This document shows positions 10,003 through 17,098 of a DNA stretch of 64,000 bases, piece by piece. Under the pieces are notes generated by a model. It worked only from the letters and a program-made list of their open reading frames with translations. It ran no database searches and was not told the origin of the DNA. Numbering within the stretch: position 1 is the first letter of the stretch; every line of letters starts with the position of its first letter. The stretch comes from Micromonospora sp. MP36. GTDB lineage: Bacteria > Actinomycetota > Actinomycetes > Mycobacteriales > Micromonosporaceae. Location: positions 248,001 to 312,000 of the forward strand of contig NZ_VSFA01000002.1 in NCBI RefSeq assembly GCF_008119785.1. Reading direction: 5' to 3'. The translations under genes and the position numbers were made by a program.

Positions 10003-11217
10003 TCAGCGGATCTGCATTCCGGAGATGGCCCGGGAGATGACCAGACGCTGGATCTCGGAGGTGCCCTCGAAGATGGTGTAGATCTTGGCGTCCCGGTACC
10101 AGCGCTCCACCGGGTGGTCGCGCAGGAAGCCGGCCCCGCCGAGGAGTTGGACCGCCTTCTCGGTGACCGAGACGGCCACCTCGCCGGCCTTGAGCTTGGA
10201 CATCGAGCCCTCGCCGGCGGTGAACGGCCGGTTGTTGCGGCCCATCCAGGAGGCCCGCCAGACCAGCAGCCGCGCCGCGTCGATCTCCATCTTCATGTCG
10301 GCGAGCGCGAACGCGACCGCCTGGTTCTCGATGATCGGGCGGCCGAACTGGACCCGGTCCCTGGCGTAGTCGAGGGCGTACTCGTAGGCGGCGCGGGCCA
10401 CCCCGAGCGCCTGCGCGCCGACGGTCGGGCGGGACAGCTCGAAGGTGCGCATCGCCGCCTGGCCGGAGGCGCGCTGCCCGGAGCGGGCCCGGGCCAGCCG
10501 CTCGTCCAGCGCCTCCCGGCCGCCGAGCAGGCAGCGCCCCGGCACCCGTACGTCGTCGAGGAAGACGTCGGCGGTGTGGGACGCGCGCAGCCCGAGCTTG
10601 CGCAGCTTCCGGGTGGCACTGAGCCCCGCCGTGCCGGGCGGTACGACGAACGCCGCCTGGCCGCGCGAGCCCAGTTCGGGGTCGACCGAGGCGGTGACCA
10701 CGTGCACCCCGGCGATGCCGCCGTTGGTGGCGTACGCCTTCTGCCCGTTCAGCACCCACTCGTCGGTGGCCTCGTCGTAGCTGGCGCGGGTACGCATCGA
10801 CCCGACGTCGGAGCCGGCCTCCGGCTCGGTGGTGCAGAACGCGGCCACCGCCGGCTGGTCGACGTCACCGAAGCACTGCGGCACCCACTCGACGAGCTGA
10901 TCGGGGGTGCCGGCGCCGTAGATGGCGGCGACCGCCAGCGAGGTGCCGAAGATGCTCAGCCCGATGCCGGCGTCGCCCCAGAACAGCTCCTCGCTGGCGA
11001 TCGGGAGGGAGAGCCCGGTGGGGTCGGCCCAGCAGGTGGCGAGGAACTCGAAGCCGTACAGGCCGACCTTCGCCGCCTCCTGGATGATCGGCCAGGGCGT
11101 CTCCTCGCGGGCGTCCCACTCGGCCGCGGCCGGGCGCACGACCTCGGCCGCGAAGCCGTGCACCCAGTCGCGGAGGTCCCGCTGTTCCTCGTTCAGGTCG
11201 AGCGAGAACTCCACCAT
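10003..11217 (-). CDS. Acyl-CoA dehydrogenase
   Basis: 404 residues, full length. This FAD enzyme introduces the alpha,beta double bond in acyl-CoA. Family features: CTTEPEAGSDVGSMRT (substrate/FAD loop), LNGQKAYATNGGIAGVHVVTA, RVQFGRPIIENQAVAFALADM, and IFEGTSEIQRLVISRAI at the C-terminus with the usual catalytic-glutamate region. The ATG is three bases after the SCP2 stop, so the two genes are probably co-transcribed, with the ligase gene following. Confidence 0.92.
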   Translation of the reverse strand: MVEFSLDLNEEQRDLRDWVHGFAAEVVRPAAAEWDAREETPWPIIQEAAKVGLYGFEFLATCWADPTGLSLPIASEELFWGDAGIGLSIFGTSLAVAAIYGAGTPDQLVEWVPQCFGDVDQPAVAAFCTTEPEAGSDVGSMRTRASYDEATDEWVLNGQKAYATNGGIAGVHVVTASVDPELGSRGQAAFVVPPGTAGLSATRKLRKLGLRASHTADVFLDDVRVPGRCLLGGREALDERLARARSGQRASGQAAMRTFELSRPTVGAQALGVARAAYEYALDYARDRVQFGRPIIENQAVAFALADMKMEIDAARLLVWRASWMGRNNRPFTAGEGSMSKLKAGEVAVSVTEKAVQLLGGAGFLRDHPVERWYRDAKIYTIFEGTSEIQRLVISRAISGMQIR

Positions 11218-11219
11218 GT

Positions 11220-11672
11220 TCAGGCCTTCGGGATGTCGAACAGGTTGGCGATGTTGGCGGCGAGGCCCAGGTCGCCCTTGGCCTTCAGCTTGCCGGTCAT
11301 GAACATCATGACCGGGTTCCCGCCACCGGAAACGATCTTCAGGAACTCGACCGGGCCCATGGTGAGGCTGAGCTTCGGGTCCCGCTGCGGGGTGTCGGAG
11401 ACGGCGCAGGTGCCGTTCTCGATGACGATCTCGTAGGTGTCGGTGCCGCCGTCGGGGCGTCCGGTGACGTTCCAGTGGATGACCGCGTTGGTGGAGCCGG
11501 CGCGGTCGGCCCGGAACAGGGTCGGCATCCGGTTGAAGACCTCGCTCAGGATCTTGCCGCGCAGGTCGCCGGTCATGATCCCGGCGATCTTGTCGTCGGG
11601 AGTGGACTTGACCAGCTGCGCGAACTCCTTCGGGCCGACGTTCGCGAAGTTGGCCGGGTCGAAGTCAGTCAT
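11220..11672 (-). CDS. SCP2 sterol-binding-domain protein
   Basis: About 150 residues (MTDFDPANFANVGPKEFAQL...). The second half (VIHWNVTGRPDGGTDTYEIVIENGTC... LSLTMGPVEFLKIVSGG... FMTGKLKAKGDLGLA) is a typical SCP2 lipid-binding fold, which holds hydrophobic acyl-CoA or sterol-like ligands. It is first in a unit with the acyl-CoA dehydrogenase and ligase. An in-frame GTG at 11684 is possible, but ATG 11672 has better spacing from GGAAGG. It diverges from the TetR gene across a palindromic operator. Confidence 0.85.
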   Translation of the reverse strand: MTDFDPANFANVGPKEFAQLVKSTPDDKIAGIMTGDLRGKILSEVFNRMPTLFRADRAGSTNAVIHWNVTGRPDGGTDTYEIVIENGTCAVSDTPQRDPKLSLTMGPVEFLKIVSGGGNPVMMFMTGKLKAKGDLGLAANIANLFDIPKA

Positions 11673-11705
11673 GGGGAATTGCACCTTCCGGAGCGGGCCG
11701 ACTTT

Positions 11706-11723
11706 GGTTACTCTCGCGTAACC
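11706..11723. promoter_or_regulatory. Candidate TetR operator
   Basis: Palindrome GGTTAC-TCTCGC-GTAACC in the short gap between divergent SCP2 and TetR genes, a position typical for an autoregulating TetR repressor. The binding partner is inferred from location only. Confidence 0.6.
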
Positions 11724-11739
11724 TTACGCACGGGTAGGT

Positions 11740-12387
11740 ATGCTCGCAAGGGTGTCCAGCCCGACCTTCAAGCGCCTGCCCCGGGCCGTACGCGAACAGC
11801 AGATGCTCGACGCGGCGGTCAAGGTGTTCTCACGCAGGGGTTTCCACGCCGCCAGCATGGACGAGATCGCCGACGACGCCGGCATCTCCAAGCCGATGGT
11901 CTACGCGTATCTCGGCACGAAGGAGGAACTCTTCGTCGCCTGCCTGCACCGGGAGGGCACCCGGCTGATGGAGGCCATCGCCGGCGCGGCCGCCCCCGAC
12001 CTGCCCGCCGACGAACGGCTCTGGCGGGGGCTGCGGGCCTTCTTCGGCTTCGTCGGCGCATACCGGGACGGCTGGGCGGTGCTCTACCGGCAGGCCCGCG
12101 GCGAGCGGCCGTTCGCCGCGGAGGTGGCCACCATGCGCGGCCGGCTGATCGAGGTGGTCGCCGGCATGCTCGACCACGCGCTGCGCGCGAAGGGGCGCGA
12201 GGTGCGTGCCATCGACCTGGAGGTGGTCGCGTACGCCCTGGTCGGGGCGAGCGAGTCGCTGGCCGACTGGCTCGCCGACCACCCGGAGGCGGACCCGGAG
12301 AAGACCGCCACCCGGATGATGAACGTCGCCTGGCTCGGCGCCGACCGCCTGCTGCGCGGCGTCACCTGGCACCCCCCGACCGACTAG
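11740..12387 (+). CDS. TetR-family transcriptional regulator
   Basis: 215 residues. The N-terminal helix-turn-helix is clear: REQQMLDAAVKVFSRRGFHAASMDEIADDAGISKPMVYAYLGTKEELF. The rest is the helical ligand-binding domain. It probably controls the divergent SCP2/acyl-CoA dehydrogenase/ligase unit through the palindrome at 11706-11723, sensing an acyl-CoA or related ligand; that is inference from position. A GTG at 11752 is an alternative start. Confidence 0.9.
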   Translation: MLARVSSPTFKRLPRAVREQQMLDAAVKVFSRRGFHAASMDEIADDAGISKPMVYAYLGTKEELFVACLHREGTRLMEAIAGAAAPDLPADERLWRGLRAFFGFVGAYRDGWAVLYRQARGERPFAAEVATMRGRLIEVVAGMLDHALRAKGREVRAIDLEVVAYALVGASESLADWLADHPEADPEKTATRMMNVAWLGADRLLRGVTWHPPTD

Positions 12388-12393
12388 CCTGGC

Positions 12394-13008
12394 TCAGCGG
12401 GCGGCGGCGCGGGATCGGGACCGCCGGCGGGCCCAGCGGACCGCCTCGAACAGGCCGGTGGCCACGAGCGACAGGCCCACCCCGACGAGCAGGCCCAGGA
12501 TCGGGTTCTCCTTGAAGGCCAGCCCGCCGAAGAAGCCGAGCAGCCCGCAGTAGAGCGCCCAGGCGGCGCAGGCGAGCACGTCGTACATCAGGAAGCAGTG
12601 CACCGGGTAGCGGACCGCGCCCATGGTCAGGGTGACCGCGGTCCGGCCGCCCGGGACGTAGCGGGCGGTGGTCAGGATCAGGCCGCCGCGCCGGTCGACC
12701 GCCCGGCGGGCCCACTCGGAACTCGCGCGCCGCCGGCTGTCGGCGGGCAGCCGGGCCAGCCGGTGCCCGCCGCCGCCGCGCCCGATGGCGTACGAGACGT
12801 GGTCGCCGGCGAGCGCGCCGAGCGCGGCGGCCACGATCACCAGGACCAGGGCAGGCTCCCCGTCCGCCGCGAAGACCGCGGCGGTGATCACCACCGTCTC
12901 GCCGGGCACCGCCGGGAAGAACGCGTCGACGGCGGTGACCGCGAAGATCACCAGGTACGCCCACGGCGAGGTCGCCGTCTGGCGCAGCAGGTCGAGCGCG
13001 TCCTCCAT
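12394..13008 (-). CDS. DedA-family membrane protein
   Basis: 204 residues with several hydrophobic segments. DedA/VTT-domain features: an early FFPAVPGETVVITAAVFA segment, ALAGDHVSYAIGRGGG, and TARYVPGGRTAVTLTMGA, where the Arg and GGR residues are typical of the family. DedA proteins act as membrane lipid transporters or flippases and support envelope homeostasis; the substrate here is unknown. The C-terminus is very Arg-rich and faces the cytoplasm. It converges on the TetR gene with a 6-bp gap. Confidence 0.85.
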   Translation of the reverse strand: MEDALDLLRQTATSPWAYLVIFAVTAVDAFFPAVPGETVVITAAVFAADGEPALVLVIVAAALGALAGDHVSYAIGRGGGGHRLARLPADSRRRASSEWARRAVDRRGGLILTTARYVPGGRTAVTLTMGAVRYPVHCFLMYDVLACAAWALYCGLLGFFGGLAFKENPILGLLVGVGLSLVATGLFEAVRWARRRSRSRAAAR

Positions 13009-13055
13009 GCCCTCATGCTGATGCCGAGCGGCGGCCGGCGGGCCGAGTCGACGGA

Positions 13056-14303
13056 TCAGGCGGGCACCGGGGTACGGCGGTCGGCGCTCACCTTGTCCGC
13101 CGCGGTCGGGCCGTGCGAGGTGAGCACCACCGGGACGCCCAGCTCCCGGGCCACCGCCGCCGGCCAGTCGGCGGGCGGATCGTCGTAGACCGGGCGGGCC
13201 CGCAGCAGGCGGGCGGTGAGGGCGGCCTGCCGGCCCAGGTCGCCGGCCGGACCCGGGGCGATCCGGTCGAGGGTGTCGTAGCGGCGGCAGATCCGCAGCT
13301 CCGGGCCGGCCAGGTCGAGGTGGGTGAGCGCCAGGCCGTCCACCCCGCCCGCCACGGCCAGCGCATACCGGTGGGCGACGGCGTCGAAGTGGCCGAACCG
13401 GAACCGGCCCTGCCAGGGGTTGGTCGGGTTGCGCGGGTCCGTGTACGGCAGGGCCGGGTCCTCGGTGACCAGCGGCCCGGGCCCGTGCCGGGTGGTCGTC
13501 ACCCGGAGCACCCCGAGCCGCCGGGCGCCGCCCGCCAGGCCCGCCTCGGCGAGCAGCGTCTCCGCGTTCGCGAAGGTGGTCGTGCTCCACGTGGTGTACG
13601 GGTGGAAGCCGTGCCACTCGTCCAGCAGCACCCCCTGCGCCCCCTCGAAGACGCAGGTCCCGGCCCGGAGCACCCGGGCCAGGTGGGACCGGTCGACGAT
13701 CGCCACCCGCGCGGCGAACCCGGCGTACGCGGGCAGGCAGTCCTCGACCGGCGGCGCGTCCAGCGGGCCCAGCTCGGCGGTGAGCCGGTCCCGGAGCGTG
13801 GCGAGCCGGCGGCGCAGCACGGCCGGGTGACGGCAGTCGGCCACCCGGGGCGCCTCGTCGGGGTGGGTGAGGCCGTACCCGACGGCCTCACCCACCCCCA
13901 GCCCGCAGGAGCCGTGCCGGTCGGCTCCCCGGGCGATCTCCCGGGCCCGGTTCGCGGCCCGGTGGTACGGGGTGGCCAGCAACGCCTCGCCGTCCACGGT
14001 CAGCCGGTCGAGCGCGTCGGGCACACCGACCGCCGCGAGGTGGTCGGCCTCGGCGGCCAGCGCCAGCGGGTCCACCACCACGTGCCGCGACAGGTGGGTA
14101 CGAACCCCGGGGCGGAACGTCCCGGAGCCGAACTGCGCGAACGTGTGGTGTCGTCCGTCGCGCAGCACGACGTTGTGCGCCGCCTGCGCGCCCCCGTTGA
14201 ACCGGACCACCGTGTGCACCGGCCGGCTCGCGCAGAGCCAGTCCACGACGGTGCCCTTGCCGGCGTCGCCGTAGCCGAGGTCGACCACCATCACGTGTTT
14301 CAC
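13056..14303 (-). CDS. Divergent adenylosuccinate-synthetase-like enzyme (second PurA paralog)
   Basis: 415 residues, about the length of PurA. It keeps the phosphate loop GYGDAGKGT with Asp13 and Lys16, the catalytic-type His43 (AAHNVV), EGAQGVLLDEWHG and the TTRHGPGPLVTE loop. It differs at substrate sites: [11 protein letters not shown] becomes GSCGLGVGEAV (131-141), SSNPTAGG becomes WSTTTFANA, and the guanine-recognising TKLD becomes THLD. It is likely an ATP-grasp-independent ligase of the PurA fold acting on a different purine or using a different nucleotide. GTG start overlaps the vWA stop by 4 bases (GTGA). Last gene of a four-gene operon. A housekeeping purA exists at 2791, so this copy is specialised. 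Confidence 0.8.
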   Translation of the reverse strand: MKHVMVVDLGYGDAGKGTVVDWLCASRPVHTVVRFNGGAQAAHNVVLRDGRHHTFAQFGSGTFRPGVRTHLSRHVVVDPLALAAEADHLAAVGVPDALDRLTVDGEALLATPYHRAANRAREIARGADRHGSCGLGVGEAVGYGLTHPDEAPRVADCRHPAVLRRRLATLRDRLTAELGPLDAPPVEDCLPAYAGFAARVAIVDRSHLARVLRAGTCVFEGAQGVLLDEWHGFHPYTTWSTTTFANAETLLAEAGLAGGARRLGVLRVTTTRHGPGPLVTEDPALPYTDPRNPTNPWQGRFRFGHFDAVAHRYALAVAGGVDGLALTHLDLAGPELRICRRYDTLDRIAPGPAGDLGRQAALTARLLRARPVYDDPPADWPAAVARELGVPVVLTSHGPTAADKVSADRRTPVPA

Positions 14304-15259
14304 AGCCGGGTGACCCCGCTTTCCGCGGTCGGGGTGAACGGCACCGTCGCCACCGACGCCGGCCGATCGCCGCCCAGCTTCGCCAGCGCCTTCGAGACCG
14401 TCCGGCCGGCCGTCGAGCCGGCCCGGGCCAGGTCGCGCAGCCCTTCGTCCAGGTCGACGGCCTGCTCGCCGAGGCCGACGGTGAGCGCGATGGTCTCGCA
14501 GACCGCGTTTAGGTCGTCCAGTTCGACGGCGTGCTGCCCGAGCAGGCCGCGCCAGAAGTCCAGCACCTTGCGGCTGCCGGCGTACGCGCTGCCGGCCGGG
14601 AGCAGATAGTAGGTGTCCCAGCGGCGGGTCACCTCGTCGACGATCTGCCGTACTGGCACGTCCTCGGCCAGCTCGTCGCCGATCAGCCGGGCCACCTGCC
14701 GCCGGTCCACCCGCGGGTACGCCAGCTCGTCGCCGATGAGGAAGAGGTAGCCGCGCCGGCCCCGCTTCTCCCAGCAGTCGGTGACCGTGTGCCGGGCCAT
14801 GAAATAGAGAGCCAGCTCGTACGACTCGGTCATCTGGCCGCCACCGCCGCCCTCCAGCACGATCCGGCCGAGGTCGTCGTCCATCCGGTTGTCCGACTCG
14901 AACTGGCCGATCTGCAGCGGCACCCGGTCGCAGGTGGCGTCGCCGATCGCGCCGAACATGAGCTGCGGGTCGCGGGCGTACCCCTGGCGCAGCAGCAGGC
15001 CGAGCAGCTGCGGCAGCTTGGTCTGCAGCATCCGGGGGACGTGCCCCATCGAGCCGGTCACATCGAACAGGACCGCGATGGCGAGCGACTGCGGGTGCTC
15101 CGCCGAGTCGCGGCTCTCGCGTACCGCCCCGCGCGGGTCGAGCGCCGGGTGCACCGTCCGGGCCCCGCTGTCGCTGTAGGAGAAGGCGCTCGTGCCGGTG
15201 GCCCGGCGGTAGCGGTCGGCGGCGTCGTACACGTCGGTGGACCAGATTCCGCTGCCCAT
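14300..15259 (-). CDS. vWA-domain protein
   Basis: 319 residues. A von Willebrand A-type fold is indicated by AIAVLFDVTGSMG (metal-site DxTxS, Asp66) followed by LIGDELAYP, with acidic loops such as ESDNRMDDDLG between. No signal peptide or membrane segment, so it should be cytoplasmic, probably binding a partner protein through its metal site. It is translationally coupled to the PurA-like gene and begins 10 bp after the pseudokinase gene. Function unknown; the neighbourhood suggests a scaffold or sensor in a nucleotide-linked system. Confidence 0.8.
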   Translation of the reverse strand: MGSGIWSTDVYDAADRYRRATGTSAFSYSDSGARTVHPALDPRGAVRESRDSAEHPQSLAIAVLFDVTGSMGHVPRMLQTKLPQLLGLLLRQGYARDPQLMFGAIGDATCDRVPLQIGQFESDNRMDDDLGRIVLEGGGGGQMTESYELALYFMARHTVTDCWEKRGRRGYLFLIGDELAYPRVDRRQVARLIGDELAEDVPVRQIVDEVTRRWDTYYLLPAGSAYAGSRKVLDFWRGLLGQHAVELDDLNAVCETIALTVGLGEQAVDLDEGLRDLARAGSTAGRTVSKALAKLGGDRPASVATVPFTPTAESGVTRL

Positions 15260-15269
15260 GGCAGCCTCC

Positions 15270-16244
15270 CTAGGGATTGAGGGTGAAGGGTCGGAAGGTG
15301 CGGGGGCCGTAGCACCGCTCCAGCACCTCGTCGAGTTCGCCGAGCAGCCGCCAGGCGTCGTCGGGCCGGGCGTTCAGGGCCGGTCGCACGCAGCCGGCGG
15401 CGAAGGCGCGCAGCTCGCGTGGGATGCGGTCGGCCATCAGCCAGGCCATGCAGCGGGCGGCCATGGCCAGGTCGGTGCCCGGGCCGCAGGGCTGCTTCCC
15501 GGTCACCTCCGGCGGGTACCAGTCCTCGTGGCCGGGGACCAGCGCCGGGACGGCCCCCTCGCCGACCACGGAGAAACACCAGTCGACCAGCACCAGGCCG
15601 TGTGCGTCCGGCTCGATCAGCACGTGCCGGGGCAGCACCGCGCCGTGCACCACCCCGGCCCGGTGGGCCAGGCCGAGGGCGACCAGCAGCCGCCGCCACA
15701 TCCAGGCCGCGTCGCGCGGGTCCAGCCCGTCCGGGTACGCCCGGCGCACCTCGTCCAGGCTGTGCAGCCCGGGTGCGGCGGCCAGCACGTTGACCCACCG
15801 TGCCACGCCGGTCGCCGGGTCCCGGGCGGTGAGCGAGTCGACCAGCCGGGGCACGTACGGCAGGTGCCGCGGGTCGCCCCGTTCCTCGATCACCTTCAGG
15901 GCCCGGGCCTCGCGGACGGTCAGGTCGTTGTCGGCCGGGTTGCGGGGCAGCTTGAGCAGCCGGTCCGCCCCCACGTCGTAGAGGTCGGCCAGGTCTCCGA
16001 TGTACGCGAGCCGGCGGAGTGGATAGTCGCCGAGCATGGTCCCGCCTCCTCCCCGCCACCGGGTGGTGACCTCGACGAGCGCGTCGGTGGCGGCGGCGCG
16101 TACGTCCGGGTCGGCCGCGCCCAGCCGGTCCGGGTGCAGGGCCGCGACCAGCTTCCGGTAGCGGCGGGCCGGCGCGTCGGTGCCGAACAGGTCGGCGTCG
16201 TCGCGGGCCGCCGCTACCAGGCGGATGGCCTCCTCGGTCCTCAC
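15270..16244 (-). CDS. J-domain plus pseudokinase protein
   Basis: 324 residues. The N-terminus resembles a J domain, with RKLVAALHPDRLG containing the HPD tripeptide (37-39). The rest resembles a protein-kinase lobe pair: LLKLPRN near residue 98 (possible VAIK-type lysine), GVVHGAVLPRHVLI at the catalytic loop and LVDWCFS at the metal-binding site. The HRD aspartate is replaced by Ala (HGA), so it is probably a pseudokinase, although the DFG-type Asp221 remains. Its ATG overlaps the Nudix gene stop (ATGA). It may recruit Hsp70 or bind nucleotide within the operon's complex; this is inference. Confidence 0.75.
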   Translation of the reverse strand: MRTEEAIRLVAAARDDADLFGTDAPARRYRKLVAALHPDRLGAADPDVRAAATDALVEVTTRWRGGGGTMLGDYPLRRLAYIGDLADLYDVGADRLLKLPRNPADNDLTVREARALKVIEERGDPRHLPYVPRLVDSLTARDPATGVARWVNVLAAAPGLHSLDEVRRAYPDGLDPRDAAWMWRRLLVALGLAHRAGVVHGAVLPRHVLIEPDAHGLVLVDWCFSVVGEGAVPALVPGHEDWYPPEVTGKQPCGPGTDLAMAARCMAWLMADRIPRELRAFAAGCVRPALNARPDDAWRLLGELDEVLERCYGPRTFRPFTLNP

Positions 16245-16993
16245 CGCACCGTCTCCTCCCGGGCGGGGCGCAGCAGCGCCGGGTGGAGCAGCCGGGCGTC
16301 GCCGGCCCGGTAGAGCCTGGCCCGGGGTCCGCCCCGCGCGCCGCCGCGCTCGGTGCTGGCGCCGGTGCTCTCCACGAAGCCCGGCACGGAGAGCACCTTG
16401 CGGTGGAAGTTGCCGGCGTGCAGCGGGTGCCCCCAGACTGTCTCGTAGACGGCCCGCAGCTCGGTGATGGTGAACTCGGGTTCGAGGAAGCGGGTGGCCA
16501 GCGGGGTGTACTCCAGCTTGGAGCGGGCGCGTTCGAGGCCGTCGTCGATGATCCGGGCGTGGTCGAAGGCGAGCTGCCGGCTGGTCAGCGCGGTCACCGG
16601 CAGCCAGACCGCCTCGTCGGCGTCGGTGCCGGCCGCGGGGTCGGGCAGGTCGGGGGCGAAGGCCAGGTGGGCCACCGAGACCACGCGCATCCGGGGGTCG
16701 CGGTCGGGGTCGCCGTAGCTGGCGAGCTGTTCCAGGTGGACGCGGCGCAGCCGCTCGCCGCCGAGCCCGGTCTCCTCGGCCAGCTCCCGCCGGGCGCCGG
16801 CGGCCAGGTCCTCGTCGGGGCGGACGAAGCCGCCGGGCAGCGCCCAGTGCCCCTCGTACGGCGGCGCGCCGCGGCGGATCAGCAGCAGGTGCAGCGCGCC
16901 CTCGCGGATGGTCAGCGCCACCACGTCGACGGTGACCGCCACCGCCGGGTAGTCCCGGGGGTCGTACGCGGCGAGGTAGTCCTGCTCGTTCAC
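16241..16993 (-). CDS. NrtR-like Nudix regulator
   Basis: 250 residues from GTG 16993. The N-terminal Nudix domain has an intact box, GFVRPDEDLAAGARRELAEE followed by TGL, with all acidic residues. The C-terminal segment FTITELRAVYETVWGHPLHAGNFHRKVLSVPGFV ends in a winged helix, as in NrtR, which represses NAD-metabolism genes and senses ADP-ribose-type ligands. Many NrtR proteins have lost the Nudix box residues; here they remain, so hydrolysis is possible. A longer reading frame from TTG 17047 would translate the operator repeats and is unlikely. First gene of the operon; autoregulation through the repeats just upstream is likely. Confidence 0.85.
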   Translation of the reverse strand: MNEQDYLAAYDPRDYPAVAVTVDVVALTIREGALHLLLIRRGAPPYEGHWALPGGFVRPDEDLAAGARRELAEETGLGGERLRRVHLEQLASYGDPDRDPRMRVVSVAHLAFAPDLPDPAAGTDADEAVWLPVTALTSRQLAFDHARIIDDGLERARSKLEYTPLATRFLEPEFTITELRAVYETVWGHPLHAGNFHRKVLSVPGFVESTGASTERGGARGGPRARLYRAGDARLLHPALLRPAREETVR

Positions 16994-17000
16994 GGCATCT

Positions 17001-17056
17001 CTCTCACTATGAGAACAAGCATCTCTCTCACTATGAGAACAACTCAAGGTGAGAAC
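17001..17056. promoter_or_regulatory. Triple operator upstream of the Nudix-vWA-PurA-like operon
   Basis: Three dyads of the form CTCA-N3-TGAGAAC. Two are identical (CTCTCACTATGAGAAC at 17001-17016 and 17025-17040, 24 bp apart) and a third, CTCAAGGTGAGAAC, is at 17043-17056. They sit immediately before the operon's first start codon, consistent with cooperative repression, probably by the encoded NrtR-like protein. Confidence 0.8.
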
Positions 17057-17098
17057 AACCTAGCGTACGAAGGGGGAAACGCCAAGCCCCTGCATTCC

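Noticed and set aside
8437..11436. 999-codon plus-strand frame
   Set aside because: Antisense to the ligase, dehydrogenase and SCP2 genes; no motif and typical mirrored codon bias.
12394..13617. 407-codon DedA reading frame
   Set aside because: The extra N-terminal part is antisense to the PurA-like gene; the real start is ATG 13008.
16994..17047. TTG 17047 as start of the Nudix gene
   Set aside because: It would translate two operator repeats into a repeated SHSERDA peptide; GTG 16993 fits better.
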